Notes under the pieces: model-generated | Told to the model about the DNA's origin: nothing | Database searches by the model: none | The model's input: only the letters and a program-made list of their open reading frames with translations | From: Podarcis raffonei | Lineage: Eukaryota; Chordata; Lepidosauria; Squamata; Lacertidae | Reading direction: 5' to 3' | NCBI RefSeq assembly: GCF_027172205.1 | Contig: NC_070615.1 | Span: forward strand, 39,540,501 to 39,604,500 | Length of the DNA stretch: 64,000 nt | Shown: positions 1 to 20,499 of the stretch, in pieces | Numbering within the stretch: position 1 is the stretch's first letter | How the letters are laid out: the number at the start of each line of letters is the position of its first letter | Made by a program: the position numbers and the translations under genes

Positions 1-2010
1 GGCGGGAGAAGCCTGTGAACTTGGGATTCGGCTGGCACCCTCTGCGCCTCCCCTACTCGCGGGGAAACCCTATTTTGGGGATCCGGAGCGACGTGGGGTG
101 AGTGGCGCAGTGCTTTGAATCGACCGCTTCTTTCACGGAATGAAGCCGCATTGCTGCTGCCGGAGAGCGCTGACTTTTTCCTGTGGACAATTGGATTTTA
201 AACAACTACCCGTGAGTAGAACAGAAAATTGGATCTTGAAATACTTTAATTTGGCACCGAAGTGGGAAGGTTCTAAACAGGAAGTCCGCCTTCCGCTTTT
301 GTAAATAGATTGAAGCAAAGACGCTACAAGCTAAAGTCTCTGAAAGTTTTTGACAAAGGATTAAATTTCCATCGGTCAAAAATACAAAACCCCCCTTGGA
401 AGCAGGAGAAGAGGGGGGAAGTTTTGGACCTAGTGAGCCTGCAGGAGAGAGTGAAAATCAAATTACCACTGCTCTGAACCTGGAAAAGGGCTGCCAGATG
501 ACGTTTGGGGAATGTTCATTGACAGAACGGATTTGACAGCTAGCTAAAATAAGAAAGATACTGTTTCCATTGTCCTCTTTTGCGTTTAAAAAAGGAGGGA
601 AAAGTAACTGAAAATCGAAACTATTTTTATTTGCTCGAGTTGTGCTTGAAAGAATTGATACAAGTGGATACTGTTCCCCTCTAGAGGGAGCATGTGAAAC
701 TGTTATAGGAGTGTAACAGGGAGATCTCCAGCTGCAAGATAAGGATTCTGAGAACCAGAGATTGACCTTGGACCATTCAAAATGTTGATAGGAGAAACTA
801 TTGTGACTGTATTATATAAGATAAACTACTCGCTGGAACAGCTTCATAAAAAGACAGATGACACGATTTTTAAAATTGATAACTTGGACCAGAAAGTGAC
901 TAATTTGAGTCAAAAAGCGAGTACCAACACAGTAACAATTCAGGACTTGGCACAGGAATATACCTTGGCAGGACAAATGGTGGAGGAAAAGGAGAAAGCT
1001 GTTGTTGTGAAACCTAAAGTAGTACAAGCGGGATCCTTAGTTTTTCAGAAGCAAATTGAGGATTATAAATTGAGGTCTTCCATGATTGAATCTAGCAAAG
1101 GTCAGATTTTGAGGATTGGATCCCGGCTTGGACTGAAGAAGGAAAGTTGGAAAGATCCCTCTATCCAGGGATTGACTGACTTCTGGGACATGGGCCTGGG
1201 TTTGGAGGAGACTGAAGTTTTGGGAGCCTCTAGATTTGGAGGAACCCTGAAATACATCTTGAAACTCTTTATGGACTTTAGTTTTAACCATGGAAATTTG
1301 GTTGAACTGTTCAGAAGGAATAAAAGTACTGCTAGGTTGGAGTTTTCCCGAGATTTGCTCCTGAGCATTAAGGAATATGAAGAAGATCTGCAGAAGGGGC
1401 TTGGAAAATATTTAAGAGCCTCGGACATAAGATCTCCAGGTTGATGGACTATATGGAACTGACGGAAAGGACTGGCAGAATCTCAAACCAGGGAAAGGAG
1501 ATGGTGGAAGACTGGAAAATTTAAAGTGTATATTTAGAAATATTGTAAAAGTAATGACTGCTAGAAAAATGGTGGAATGATATTTTATGGATTTAGCAGA
1601 AATGCTATAAGAAGTTAAGTACATATAAGTAATTTAGCCTTAATGGGAAATAAGGTTAAAAAATATGTTATTTATAATATGATAGAAAATAGAGAAAGAT
1701 GGAAAGGATTTGCTGAAACAAGTACTAGAAGTGGGATACAAAAAGGGAGGTGTGAGGAAGTCGAGGAAACAAGGGAATGAAGGATAGAGTATGGAAAAGG
1801 AGGGATGTTTTTAAATTGTTTTTGCTTTGCTTTATTTATGTGTTTAGTTTAATGGGTTCAGGTTGGGTTTTGTATTGTTTATATATTGTATTGTATTGTA
1901 TTTGCTTTTCTTCTCTTTTGTTTGTTTGTTTTTCCTTTTTGTCTTTCTTTTTCTTTTTTCTCCTTTTTTGTAACTTTTAAAAGTAATAACTATTTAAAAA
2001 AAAAAAAAAA
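1..2010 (+). mobile_element. HAL1-like (L1-derived, ORF1-only) retroelement, copy A
   Basis: This is a 5'-clipped view of an element whose first roughly 115 bp lie outside the window. It has a GC-rich 5' leader, one ORF, a T-rich 3' region and poly(A) at 1996-2010. The leader matches copy B (36324-38517) block by block, and the ORF matches copy C (61541-62608). No endonuclease or reverse transcriptase lies between ORF and tail. The layout is that of half-L1 (HAL1) elements in mammals. Confidence 0.75.
782..1444 (+). CDS. ORF of HAL1-like element, 220 aa, ORF1p-like
   Basis: The ORF has an N-terminal heptad-rich stretch (about residues 15-60, with FKIDNLDQKVTNLSQKAS) that resembles the coiled coil of L1 ORF1p. 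A Lys/Glu-rich linker follows, then a C-terminal region with GSRLGLKKESWKDPS, LTDFWDM and DFSFN, ending LRASDIRSPG. The C-terminal region is not a recognised RRM or CTD by eye. It is uninterrupted over 220 codons. Function would be RNA binding by analogy only. The same C-terminus recurs in copies B and C. Confidence 0.65.
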   Translation: MLIGETIVTVLYKINYSLEQLHKKTDDTIFKIDNLDQKVTNLSQKASTNTVTIQDLAQEYTLAGQMVEEKEKAVVVKPKVVQAGSLVFQKQIEDYKLRSSMIESSKGQILRIGSRLGLKKESWKDPSIQGLTDFWDMGLGLEETEVLGASRFGGTLKYILKLFMDFSFNHGNLVELFRRNKSTARLEFSRDLLLSIKEYEEDLQKGLGKYLRASDIRSPG

Positions 2011-2224
2011 GATGGACCTTTGGCCTGAACCAGCAGGCTCTTCTCATTGGTAGCAAGGAAAAAGAAACAGGTATAAAAAAGGAGAATTCACTGGATGCCA
2101 AGATCTAGGTACTCTTTGGTGGGAGAACCCCAGCAGAGATTTAAAACCACAAATTGCACAGCAAGGTAAAGTGTGGAAATATAAACTGTTTGACCTTTAA
2201 AATATGCCCTTCTAAGTTCCTTCT

Positions 2225-2690
2225 GAAGTTCCCCTCTTCCCTAGCATAGAAAAAGACCACACATTTGGTAAGTTGAAAATGGTTTACTTACAAACTCTCC
2301 AAAGGTAAGATTCATGTGCTTTTTCCATACAGCATTCAGAAAAAGTTGCACAGGCAGTAAAGCTTGGCTTAGTTACAGTGGTGAATGTTCCTGATTTATT
2401 GGCAAAAGGAACACAAGAATGGCTTGTTAGCGCCACACGGTCTGAGTGTGGAGAAACCAGCTCAGACCTCTTTATATGCTGAGTTTCTCAGGTAGACTCA
2501 GGTACAATTGGTTTGATTACCTTCCTCCCAAGGTGACAGGGAGTGACCTGGCTTTCTCTATGGTATTAACTCTTTCGTGCATTTATTAGATTTAATCATG
2601 TTGGTTATATGAAGTTGGTTATCCCACATTTATATTCTTACGATCTTACATGGGGGGTTACGTCAGTCATAACTCCCCTCTGCACTGGCA
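2225..2690 (-). mobile_element. candidate solo LTR (fossil), family uncertain
   Basis: On minus there is a TATAAAG followed about 80 nt later by AATAAA, then a further segment of about 170 nt. That is the order expected for U3, R and U5. No internal retroviral region adjoins, and the borders are not defined. Confidence 0.35.
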
Positions 2691-3934
2691 TGTCCTGCCT
2701 GTGCAAATACATATCCACTTGTGAGTCTTACTAGCTAAATCAGGACCTTCAGCCCTGGGACTCCACCTCTCTATCTGGTAGCACATACTATGTCAGGAGT
2801 AGGGCAGGAGGAAATGACTTGACCGCAACAGCCTAGCAGGCCAAAGGAGGAGATCTGGCAGGCCAAATTTGCACATGGGCCAGAGGTTCCCCACTCCTGT
2901 GCTAAAGGAACAGGATACCTGCTCTCCATCCCAAAAGAAGCAATTTTACCTCCAAGGATATCCAAGGTAAACTCAGTGACAACCACTCAAGGAAAGCCAG
3001 ACACTGATCAAAAATCTTCAACAGAGGCTATGGGGAGCTGCTCTGTTTCCTTAGATCCCTGGCTATTGCCCATAAAGCGCTTGTCCCAAAATTAATCTTA
3101 CTGCTATTGCAGCTTGGCTCTACTAAAGAAACATCTCCCAAAGCTGCAGGGGGGGGAAGAAACAAAACAAACTCAAGATCCGGGTAGGTCTCCTTCCAGT
3201 TTGGCTCCAGCGTTAGATGTGACACTTTAAGGCAGGAGTTTTTGCGTGTGTGTGAGTCAGATGCCAAGATATTGCAATCAAGGGTCGCTGCTTAGTTACA
3301 AAACAAGCCCGCAGGTGCCGAAACCGGATGCATTCCCTCTTCTCTGCACTAGTTGTGAAGTGACCTCAGCAAATGAGCTTGGCCTGAATTTCTTATTTCA
3401 GCTTTTCTGGAGTTGGAGAGAGAGATCAGCCTGCAAGACGAGTGCGGCTGATATGATTGAATGCTGCTTTTCTAGTGCTTGTGCTAGTGCTACTGGACAG
3501 CTTTTAAGAGCATTAGACAGCTGCTTGTCATGAGAGCTGTGTAGTCAGTTCACTATCAGAGGAACCACAAGTCAGGAGAGGGCTGTCTGCTCAAGGCCTG
3601 CTGGGGGCCTCTCAAAGGCCTCTAATGAGCTCTGAAGAACAGGATGCTGGACTAGGTAATCCAGCTAGAAACTCCTTAAAGCACCGGATTTAGGGTGGTG
3701 TGGTCCATTCCCCAGCATAGGGTGACAAGCCAAGGGGCCATAAAATATTATTATTATTAATGTAAGCCACTGAGAACATCCGTTCAAAAAGCAATTGTCC
3801 TAAAAGGAATTGTGATGAAAATAAGAAATATGGGAGGGGGCCACCAAATGTTGTCCTCATTCAAGGTGCCATATTACCAAAGTCTGCCCCTGCTCCTTAT
3901 GTTCTTTAAGCTGGTAAGAGGAAAGTCCTCATTC

Positions 3935-4012
3935 ACATGTAAGGCCCCGTGGACCGCCCTGAGATGTTACGATGAAGGGAGGTATATAAATGTAATAAAT
4001 AATAAGGCATAC
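3935..4012 (+). mobile_element. L2-type LINE 3' end
   Basis: The segment GGACCGCCCTGAGATGTTAC, GAAGGGAGGTATATAAATG, then TAATAAATAATAA is the usual reptile L2-like terminus. Confidence 0.6.
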
Positions 4013-4194
4013 TACAGTTACAGACCAAAGAGGGGCTGTACTTTTGATTGTGCCAACCACATCAGAACCACATTTCCCCCCCCCCAACAACCAGACATGG
4101 AGCTCAGCTGTCAATATCGGAAGAGCAATGTGTGAGCACCTCTGGGCATGAATAAGCACCATGTGATCAGGACACCGAGATGCACAAAGGGAAT

Positions 4195-4395
4195 ATGTGC
4201 ATATAGTAGCGAAAACAGCATATGAAATACATTGCTTGCAAAAAAATGTATACATGCGGCCAAAACTGCTTACAAAAGTGTGTTTATTAGGAGGAATTTG
4301 CACGGAAATGCTGGTGATTTTTCATGAGGATTTGTTGCCGTTGTTGCAGATTGCTGCAGAAATGTGGAGAAACAGAGAGAACTGAAATTGACAGG
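4195..4395 (-). repeat. AT-rich CACATTTTTGCA-family dispersed repeat
   Basis: This is one of eight copies of the same family in the window. It is recognisable by TTTATTAGGAG modules, TTTTCATGAGGATTT and GGAGAAACAGAGAGAACTGAA. Confidence 0.6.
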
Positions 4396-4624
4396 TCCTC
4401 CCACCCCTACCTGGAGAGAGTCTTGAGGGCCCGAAAGAAATGCCCAGAGGGCCACATTTGGCCCCCAACCATGGGGTTTTCCCACTCCTGGAGCAGATTT
4501 GCCATTGGTCTGGTTAAGCAGTCTTCTTATATCCCCGCCACCCAAAGTTTTCCCCGTTGTCATTAGGTGACCTCTCCCTTTCTCATTGTTTAAGGCCAGG
4601 TTCAGGCTGCAAGCCATTGGGATT

Positions 4625-4702
4625 ACATCGAATCATAGCATTGTAGAGTTGGCAGGGACAAGGGCCATCTAGTCCAACCTCTTGCAATGCAGGAATCACA
4701 GC
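4625..4702 (-). mobile_element. CR1 LINE 3' end
   Basis: It reads on minus TGCATTGCAAGAGGTTGGAC, then ACTCTACAATGCTATGATTC, the conserved CR1 terminus. Confidence 0.75.
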
Positions 4703-5639
4703 GTCTTTCAAACAATAAACGTATGCCTTGGTGAACTCAAAGGCACCTCAAAGGACAATGGCACCTAACAGTGTCCCAGGGTAGACCACAGCATTTTGTT
4801 ATACTGCAAGGAGACAGAACAGTAAAAAGCTGGAGACACAAATCAGCAGAAAACACGTTAAGTTTCAGTTCATTCATTTAATGTTGATTGTCTTGTTTGG
4901 TTAAGGTCTTAAGTGACTGTTAAACCAGGTTGATCTTTTTTATGTTTTAGACAAGCAGAAAGATAAGAAGGATCCTTTTAATTATGAGAAAGAAGCAGCA
5001 ATCACGTAATAAGGGTGCTTCTGTGGAACATTCACACTCTAAACAGGGGAGGTTGGGTTCCATTTTTCCCCGTTTTGGCTTTTAGCTAAACAAATAAAAG
5101 TGTTGCTCCTACTACCTAACAGGACGTGCTATTCCTTCATTTCCCAGCCCTGGTTACACATCATGTCACCACTGGGCTTCAGCCCAGAAAGTCCATTCAG
5201 CGTCTGCATTCAGCTGCACCTGAGTATGAGTCAGCAGCAAGAGTCGAGAGGGGCAGAAAGCTCTTGACATTAGCAGTGCAACAAACTGCTATGAAACAAC
5301 ACGGCACTTCTACACAAGGGAAGGCTGATCTAACCATATGGATGTTGATCAATTTTCCATTTGGCCCGCTGATTCATCTCGAAATAATCATGCCAGTGCT
5401 AATTGCCATCCACTCCGTCTAACATCTCGACACAGACATAAAAACAGAACTGTTTCCTATTTAACATGGGCTGACTGAGATGGGGGCTCTTGCTTTTTTA
5501 CTCTGTTTCCCTCCCACCCACCCACCCTGCCACCATGGCTCAAAACTGACTCGTTCATTGGCCCCAATATGAAAAAGTCGCTCGAGACAATCTGATTGTG
5601 GTGTGCTTCTCAGCAAGATCCAGGGATTCAAAAAGATGT

Positions 5640-5745
5640 GGGGAACCTCTGGTCCTCCAGGTGTTCCCGAACTACAACTCCCATCAGCCCTGGGAAAGCA
5701 TGAGCAACGGGCAGGGATGATGGGAGCTGTAGTCAGCATCATTTA
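5640..5745. mobile_element. palindromic MITE, CTACAACTCCCATCA family
   Basis: The left arm (ACTACAACTCCCATCAGCC) and right arm (GATGATGGGAGCTGTAGT) form an inverted repeat. This is a very common lizard MITE. Confidence 0.65.
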
Positions 5746-6019
5746 AATGTTCAAACCCTACCCAAGAAAATAAGAGGTTCAGGCAGAAATAGGCACAGTG
5801 GTGCACACCCAAACAGCATGGCCAATGATAAGAGAAGAGATGGGAACTGTATTCCACAACACGTGGAGGGTACCATATTGCCTAGTTCTGGGGCCATAAA
5901 CCAAGAAAGCAAACCTTAATAAAAAAACAAAACAAAACAATAACGACAACCCAAACCCTTCACTTAAAATTAAACCTGAAGTTGGTTTGGAAAGCAGAGT
6001 CTGCCAGATGCTAAATTCC

Positions 6020-6150
6020 AAGTGTGGGGAACTTTTGGCCCTTGGAATGTTGCTGAACTACAACTCCCATCACCCCCAACCATTGGTCATGCTTGCTGTG
6101 ACTGATGGGAATTGTAGTTCAGCCACACACAGAGGGCTAAAGGTTCTCCA
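6020..6150. mobile_element. palindromic MITE, CTACAACTCCCATCA family
   Basis: The arms are GAACTACAACTCCCATCACC and TGATGGGAATTGTAGTTC, about 50 bp apart. Confidence 0.7.
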
Positions 6151-6299
6151 TACCTGCTATAATCAATCTCACAATCTAAAAACAATGGCATCGGAAGATG
6201 CAGTCTGTTCACTGATGACAGCTGCACTGCATACCGGTGGCAAATGTACCCCCTGCAAAAAATTACCTGGATGCAGCTGGGACCCAGTGAATACACCAG

Positions 6300-6365
6300 A
6301 TATGGGGCAGCCGTGGCCCTCTAGATGTTCCTTGACTCCAGCTCCCATCATCCCTGAGCATTGAC
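6300..6365. mobile_element. half copy of CTACAACTCCCATCA-family MITE
   Basis: Only the left arm is seen (TGACTCCAGCTCCCATCATC). It lies in or just past the CLEC19A 3' end. Confidence 0.5.
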
Positions 6366-6452
6366 CAGGTACAGAACATACAAACACACACACACACAAA
6401 CTTGGTCATGATGACTAGCTGGAGCCTTCATTGAGTCAGATACAGAAATATG

Positions 6453-6458
6453 TTTATT
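6453..6458 (-). terminator. candidate poly(A) signal for CLEC19A
   Basis: AATAAA on the minus strand, 232 nt after the stop codon. No nearer candidate is seen. Confidence 0.5.
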
Positions 6459-6689
6459 AGAGGTGAGAGAATTATGCCTTAGAATAGCCTCCCACTAATC
6501 TAGTGCTCTTCAGACGGTTTGAACTACGGCTCCCAACCCCAATGGGATTTGGGGTCCAAAACATCTGGAGGGCACGAGATCGGGGTGCAGTGGGATGGGG
6601 AGACAGGCTTAGAAAAAAAGTTGTAGATCCATTTCATTCCATGTTGTTTGGACAGAAGTTGAGTTGTTGCTTTTGTTTTGGGCAAACAC

Positions 6690-15844
<9,155 letters not shown>

Positions 15845-16872
15845 AGCTGGTCGAGAGCAAGTCTCCTCTACGAAGCTGCAAAGAACTGGCTGCTCCGTGT
15901 TTTTCCTCCCTTTGTAGTGCTACTGAAGTCACTGGAGCAGCTGCAAAGAGGCTTTGTAGACAACTCCCTCCCTTGTAAGGGCAAACTTTCAACAAGATTT
16001 GCACAGGATGCTGGCCGAACGCCTCACGGCCTAACCTCCCACACCACTGGCCACTCTTTCTCACTCCTCCAGATGACCTGATTATTGAGCATCATCTGCT
16101 CATGCAAAGCTTGTGCGGCGTTTGGACTATAAGTAGTCTTTATTTCACATCCGTCTCTGGGTAGTTCTGTGACAATGAGCCTGCATCAAATCACCCTCCA
16201 TTTGCTTGTAAGGTCCTTATGCATCTTCCCATTAGTCATCCACGAGAAGTCCGATTATTTCTGTTGCGCAAGGGCAACAGAGCACCTCAAAGGTGCGGAT
16301 TCTGTATGCGCTTGAACCCCTTCCTTAACACACTGCCACACAACAACCCAGAGTGTCCCAGACAAAACCAAGTTGAGGTTAAAATGGAATAACTTGCCCT
16401 CATCACCCAGCAGTAGAAATGACCTAACAACCCCTTAAGATGATTGCTATGTGACTTAGAGGTAAATCCCAAAGGCGATTCGCAGTTCCAAAAAGCAATG
16501 TGCTGGATTTTAGAACATAAAGCCACTTCAAGCTTTCTTTTAAAAGCTTTCCATCTTGGTGCTTTTAAAAAAATACTTGCCAGGACTGTCAAAGGCGGAG
16601 GCAGCTCCAAGTCTCAGAACTGCCAGGTCTATGAAGGAACACAGCACAGTGAAAGATATGTGGCAATATACTACATTTTTTAAAAGACCAGTAAGGGGTG
16701 TTCCTACAAATCGCCCAATGCACTCAATTTAACATGTCAGGTGGTAGTTGGGGATGAATCCTGTTTATACTTCTCCCATGTTGATGCACACACTGAGAGA
16801 TGGCATTTCTTCAAAGGTTCCGCCCCCCCCCCGAAAATTTATGAGATTTCTTTTTCCTTTTCTCAGCCCCCA

Positions 16873-16874
<2 letters not shown>

Positions 16875-16911
<37 letters not shown>
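16875..16911 (+). repeat. (GT)n microsatellite
   Basis: A GT repeat of about 17 units, with a short (CA)n at 16986-17000 nearby. Confidence 0.9.
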
Positions 16912-16914
<3 letters not shown>

Positions 16915-17091
16915 GGGATTGCTCTGCACAGTGTTTTCTCCACTACATTGGGTGGGGGCCGCCATTCCTCTCCCCCCTTCTGAACACACACACACACACA
17001 GTCATGGGGCAATGTGGAGACATTGGGGAGGAAACAAAATGGCAGCCAGGTGGCTGACAGAGTTGCTCCTACTACCCAAGAACCAGTGGGG

Positions 17092-17226
17092 TGTTAGTGG
17101 TTAGTATTGGACTAGGACATGAGAGACCAGGGTTCAAATCCTCACTCAGCCATGAAACTTGGTGGGTGACCTTGGAGGTCAGTCCCTGCCTCTCAGCCTA
17201 ACCTGCCTCACAGGGTTGTTGTGGTG
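17092..17226 (+). mobile_element. tRNA-derived MIR-like SINE, 5' part
   Basis: It has the A box TTAGTGGTTAGTATTGGAC, the B box GGGTTCAAATCC, then CTCAGCCATGAAAC and GCCTAACCTGCCTCACAGGG. The L2 tail is missing. Confidence 0.75.
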
Positions 17227-17564
17227 CTAAACATACATTAGAACATCTTTCCTACTGAAACTTCAAACTGTGGCTGTGTCTAGTGGCAACTCATGTGACC
17301 CCACCCCACTCCCCAACTGCCAGTCCATATGGGCCCACTCAATCTGCAGAACTGGCAGTTATACAAGTGCCACATAATGTGTGTTTTCCACACTTGTGAG
17401 AAATCAATATTTTCGTGTGGCAGCATGTATTCTCTGAAACTCCCCTCCCCACTGATATTACACAGCCTCCCCTAAAAATGCCTCTGCTGTGATATTTTCG
17501 ATGTCAGCTAAACCATTTTCAGGGGAGGCCGAGCCTATCCACACATATATTTTTGGTATCATTA

Positions 17565-17672
17565 TTTTATTTGGCCATCTGTCAGGGATTCTTTAGCAGT
17601 GATTCTGGCATTGCAGGGGAGTTGGATCAGATGGCATCTGAGTTGCTCCAAACTCCAAAGTTCTATGCTTTA
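17565..17672 (+). mobile_element. CR1 LINE 3' end
   Basis: It reads GGCCATCTGTCAGGGATTCT, then GCAGGGGAGTTGGATCAGA, ending AAGTTCTATGC. Confidence 0.75.
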
Positions 17673-17943
17673 TTAAAGTTGTTGATTTTATCTATATTTA
17701 AAATTATAATGTAAGGTCCTGGAGTGGGTTACAAGTTCTTTATTCCAATATAGATACAAACACTGAACAAAACTGAAGTACTGTGTAACTTTATTATGTC
17801 TACTGTTTTTAAGGTTTGTTTTATTGCTATTTTTAAATATTTTATAACATTTTATATAAACCACTTTTTAAAAAATTGAGTGTTATCTAAATAGTGAATA
17901 ATTAAACACACACACACACACACACTAAAACTCCCTGAATGCA

Positions 17944-18245
17944 GAAAATTAGCACATCAGGGAGAAAGCTAAGTTAGAGCACTTGTCCCTGACAAGCTGG
18001 TTTTTGATATACCGTACATGCATGAATGAATGGATTTATTATATTTATTTATACACTGAATATAGAAAACAAGCATATCAGGAAGTAGGCCAGGCCAAGA
18101 CCCTTCTCCTTGACATGCTGGTCTTTTATATTTGGGAAGTGAGTGATCAGTTGATTATCCCTGCTACTGCTCCCCTAATATAGAAAGCTAGCCTGTCAAG
18201 AAGAGAGTCAGGTTATGGCCCTTCTCCTTGATACACTAGCTTTCT
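17944..18245 (+). repeat. three tandem imperfect hairpin units
   Basis: The units are at about 17944-18006, 18059-18132 and 18182-18245, spaced about 118-122 bp apart. Each folds on itself. In unit 3 GAAAGCTAG pairs with CTAGCTTTC and CAAGAAG with CTTCTCCTTG. In unit 2 AAGCATATCAGGAAG pairs with CTTCTCCTTGACATGCTG. The units share AGCA-ATCAGG in the 5' arm and CTTGACA-GCTGG in the 3' arm. No known name is assigned. Confidence 0.6.
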
Positions 18246-18992
18246 CTGTGCAGGGATTTATTCATTTTTATTTTTATTTTTAAAAAGCAGGAGTCTTCTA
18301 TTCCACACCTGCCACCTGAAACATTGCAGCTCAGACATAGGTCGGCCATCTCAGTAAGAACAAGGCCACAGATGAACATGAAACAAAAGACTTTGGATTA
18401 AGATTGTTTTGGCTGGGAGGCGCTGTGGATTTTTCTATGGTTGATGGATCCCAGCGTGAGTCTATTGCCAAGGACAAGAAGGAATTTACAGCTCCCCCAG
18501 GCCAGTAATCCTCAGGCTTCCAACTGGAATGAAAAGGAGAAGAACAAGCTCATGCAATGCCACAGACCTTTAAAGGCAGAATGTTCTCCCCACTGCATGG
18601 CTGCGCAGATGCTACGCGAAGATCGCCAAGCAGCGGCCAGAAAGAAACGTGAATGTGCTCCCATCCCTGCACCACCTCATATACTCTCACAGTTCTGGTT
18701 TGGGTGAAGGAACACAGCCTCTCTGTATCAAGCTTTGTCCCCAAACAGCCCATCTTTATAACAACATCCTTAGAAGACATGTGTGATGCACAGTGGTTAT
18801 TAAAAAGGGATTACAGGGGTGACTGAGACTGACAGGTGAGTCAAGGCTCTTTGACTCTGCAACAAGTACAGGACCAAGACTGCCTCGTACCTTCAGGCCC
18901 TTGAACCTTTTTTTTGGGGGGGGGACCTTAACCAGGGGCAGTTAACTACAAGATCGCCTCACTGCACATGTGCGGTCACTCGATAGCTTCAA

Positions 18993-19105
18993 TCAGCGGC
19001 AGGGAAAATAGGGACATTCCAAGATCAAATCAGAAGCCAGAACGGCTTTCGTAATTCCAGCACTGCCCCTGGAAAATCAGTGCACTTGGACAGTGTGCTA
19101 TTGTG
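18993..19105 (+). repeat. fragment of the CCCTCCAA/GGGACA dispersed element
   Basis: AAAATAGGGACATTCCAAGA, TCAAATCAGAA and CTGCCCCTGGAAAATCAG match 20318-20441 with substitutions. Confidence 0.6.
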
Positions 19106-19544
19106 TCGCTTTGTTCCCCGTTCTTGGATTGCAAATATTGAATGAAGAGCAGGCTATAAATACTGGAAATAAATAATCAATAAAATTACCTTTGAGCAGC
19201 AGGTTCGTTTCTTCACGTTCACCAATCTCTACTCAGGCAAGCAGGTGCATTCAAAGGCACATTCCAGCTTGGCAAAAAAACCTGGAGTGGATAGCAGGGC
19301 CAGGGAGCAGTGTGGCCTGTCAAGGCTTCCAAGAACCAAACACAGAGGCCCAGAAGGCTGCATTTGACCCTCCCAGGCCTAAAGTGCCCCACCTTCAGTG
19401 AAGGGATTGTCAATATGGTGGCCTCTTGGTGGTGTTAGGATTGCAATTCCCATCTTCCCTGATCATTGCATACCTTACAACATTTTCTCTGATGAAAACA
19501 GGAACATCCTATTCAATAACAACAACAAAACAACAACAAAAACA

Positions 19545-19690
19545 ACTCTATTATTTATACCCCACCCATCTGAATGCGTTGCCCCAGCCACTCTGGGTGG
19601 CTTCCAACATATATAAAAATATAATAAAACATTAAACATAAAAAAACTTCCCTAGACAGGGCTGCTTTCAAATGCTTCTAAAGGTTGCAC
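19545..19690 (-). mobile_element. LINE 3' end (GGAAGCCACCC terminus)
   Basis: On minus it reads GGAAGCCACCCAGAGTGGCT, then GGGTGGGGTATAAATAATAG, the abundant reptile CR1/L2-like terminus. It sits inside the CCCTCCAA element. Confidence 0.7.
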
Positions 19691-19712
19691 CACTCCATAC
19701 CCTCCAATATTT

Positions 19713-20310
19713 GCATAGCTGTCAACTTACAGATTTGAAAATAAGGGACCAGCAGCCTTGAAAATAAGGGACCAGCAGCCAAAATAAGGGACCTGCAGCC
19801 TCACCTGTTCCAGGCACTCCAGTCTTCCTGTCCTCCTGCAGTCTGGTCAAACTCATGCTGGTAGCTTCGAGAACACTGTCCAACCAATTTTGTAACCAGA
19901 GGTTCAACTGAATAGAATCTGAATCACATGCACCACAAGGCCTATGCAGCCTCAACTTAAGATGGCTCCCCGCCCTGGCTTTGCACTGCAAAGTTTGCAG
20001 CAGAACATGCAACAAAATGGTGTCCAGCATTCAAAAAACCCCTCAGCTTGCATTAACTAGCCACACACAAGGCATTCAAGCTCCACCCCCCCAGTCGTTC
20101 TTAGACTTCTTATTGGGTGAGCAATACAGCCAAGCAACACAGTTGGAGCCTCCCTCCTCCCTGGCCGGCAGGGAGGGAGGGAGAGGAGCTGCTTCCTTTG
20201 AAATTTAAGGGACATCATTTGAGGGACATCCATCAATAAGGGACAGCAGCGGGACATGGCGCTGGAATAAGGGACTGTCCCTTCAAATAAGGGACACTTG
20301 CCAGCTATGC
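19713..20310. mobile_element. MITE with GCATAGCTG termini and ATTT TSD
   Basis: The left end GCATAGCTGTCAAC and the right end read on minus GCATAGCTGGCAAG are inverted repeats, flanked by ATTT on both sides. The interior has tandem AAAATAAGGGACCAGCAGCC-like units at 19738-19800. Confidence 0.65.
19812..19895 (-). mobile_element. BovB LINE fragment inside a MITE
   Basis: TGGTCAAACTCATGCTGGTA, GCTTCGAGAACACTGTCCAA matches the BovB copy at 47060-47105. It lies entirely within 19713-20310. Confidence 0.7.
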
Positions 20311-20499
20311 ATTTGTCCAATGAAAATAGGGACATCCTAAGGAAAACTGGGACATTCTGGGATCAAATCAGAAACGGGGATGGCGTATGTAAATCCGGGA
20401 CTGTCCCTGGAAATAGGGACACTTGGAGGGTCTGTCATTGGCCACATTGGCGGCAGGACTCCAGTAACACCTGGAGTTCCCGTTTGCTTTTGCAGGGAA

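Larger units (their letters stand above)
2011..6450. other. intergenic region downstream of CLEC19A
   Basis: No host exon is recognised. It holds a candidate solo LTR, an L2-type LINE end, an AT-rich dispersed repeat, a CR1 3' end and several palindromic MITEs. The stretch 2900-3900 has no repeat I can name. Confidence 0.5.
19696..20441 (+). mobile_element. CCCTCCAA-terminus DNA element interrupted by another MITE
   Basis: The left end TACCCTCCAATATTT (19696-19712) continues at 20311 with TTTGTCCAATGAAAATAGGG and ends GACACTTGGAGGGTCTG. The ends are inverted repeats. The gap is exactly filled by the insertion 19713-20310. Confidence 0.6.

Noticed and set aside
1777-1980. short membrane-protein-like ORF rich in Phe and Leu
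   Set aside because: It is the T-rich 3' region of the HAL1-like element read as protein.
18993-19105. idea that GGGACA repeats at 18993 and 20318 are a local tandem duplication
   Set aside because: The flanks differ and the motif order fits two separate copies of one dispersed element.
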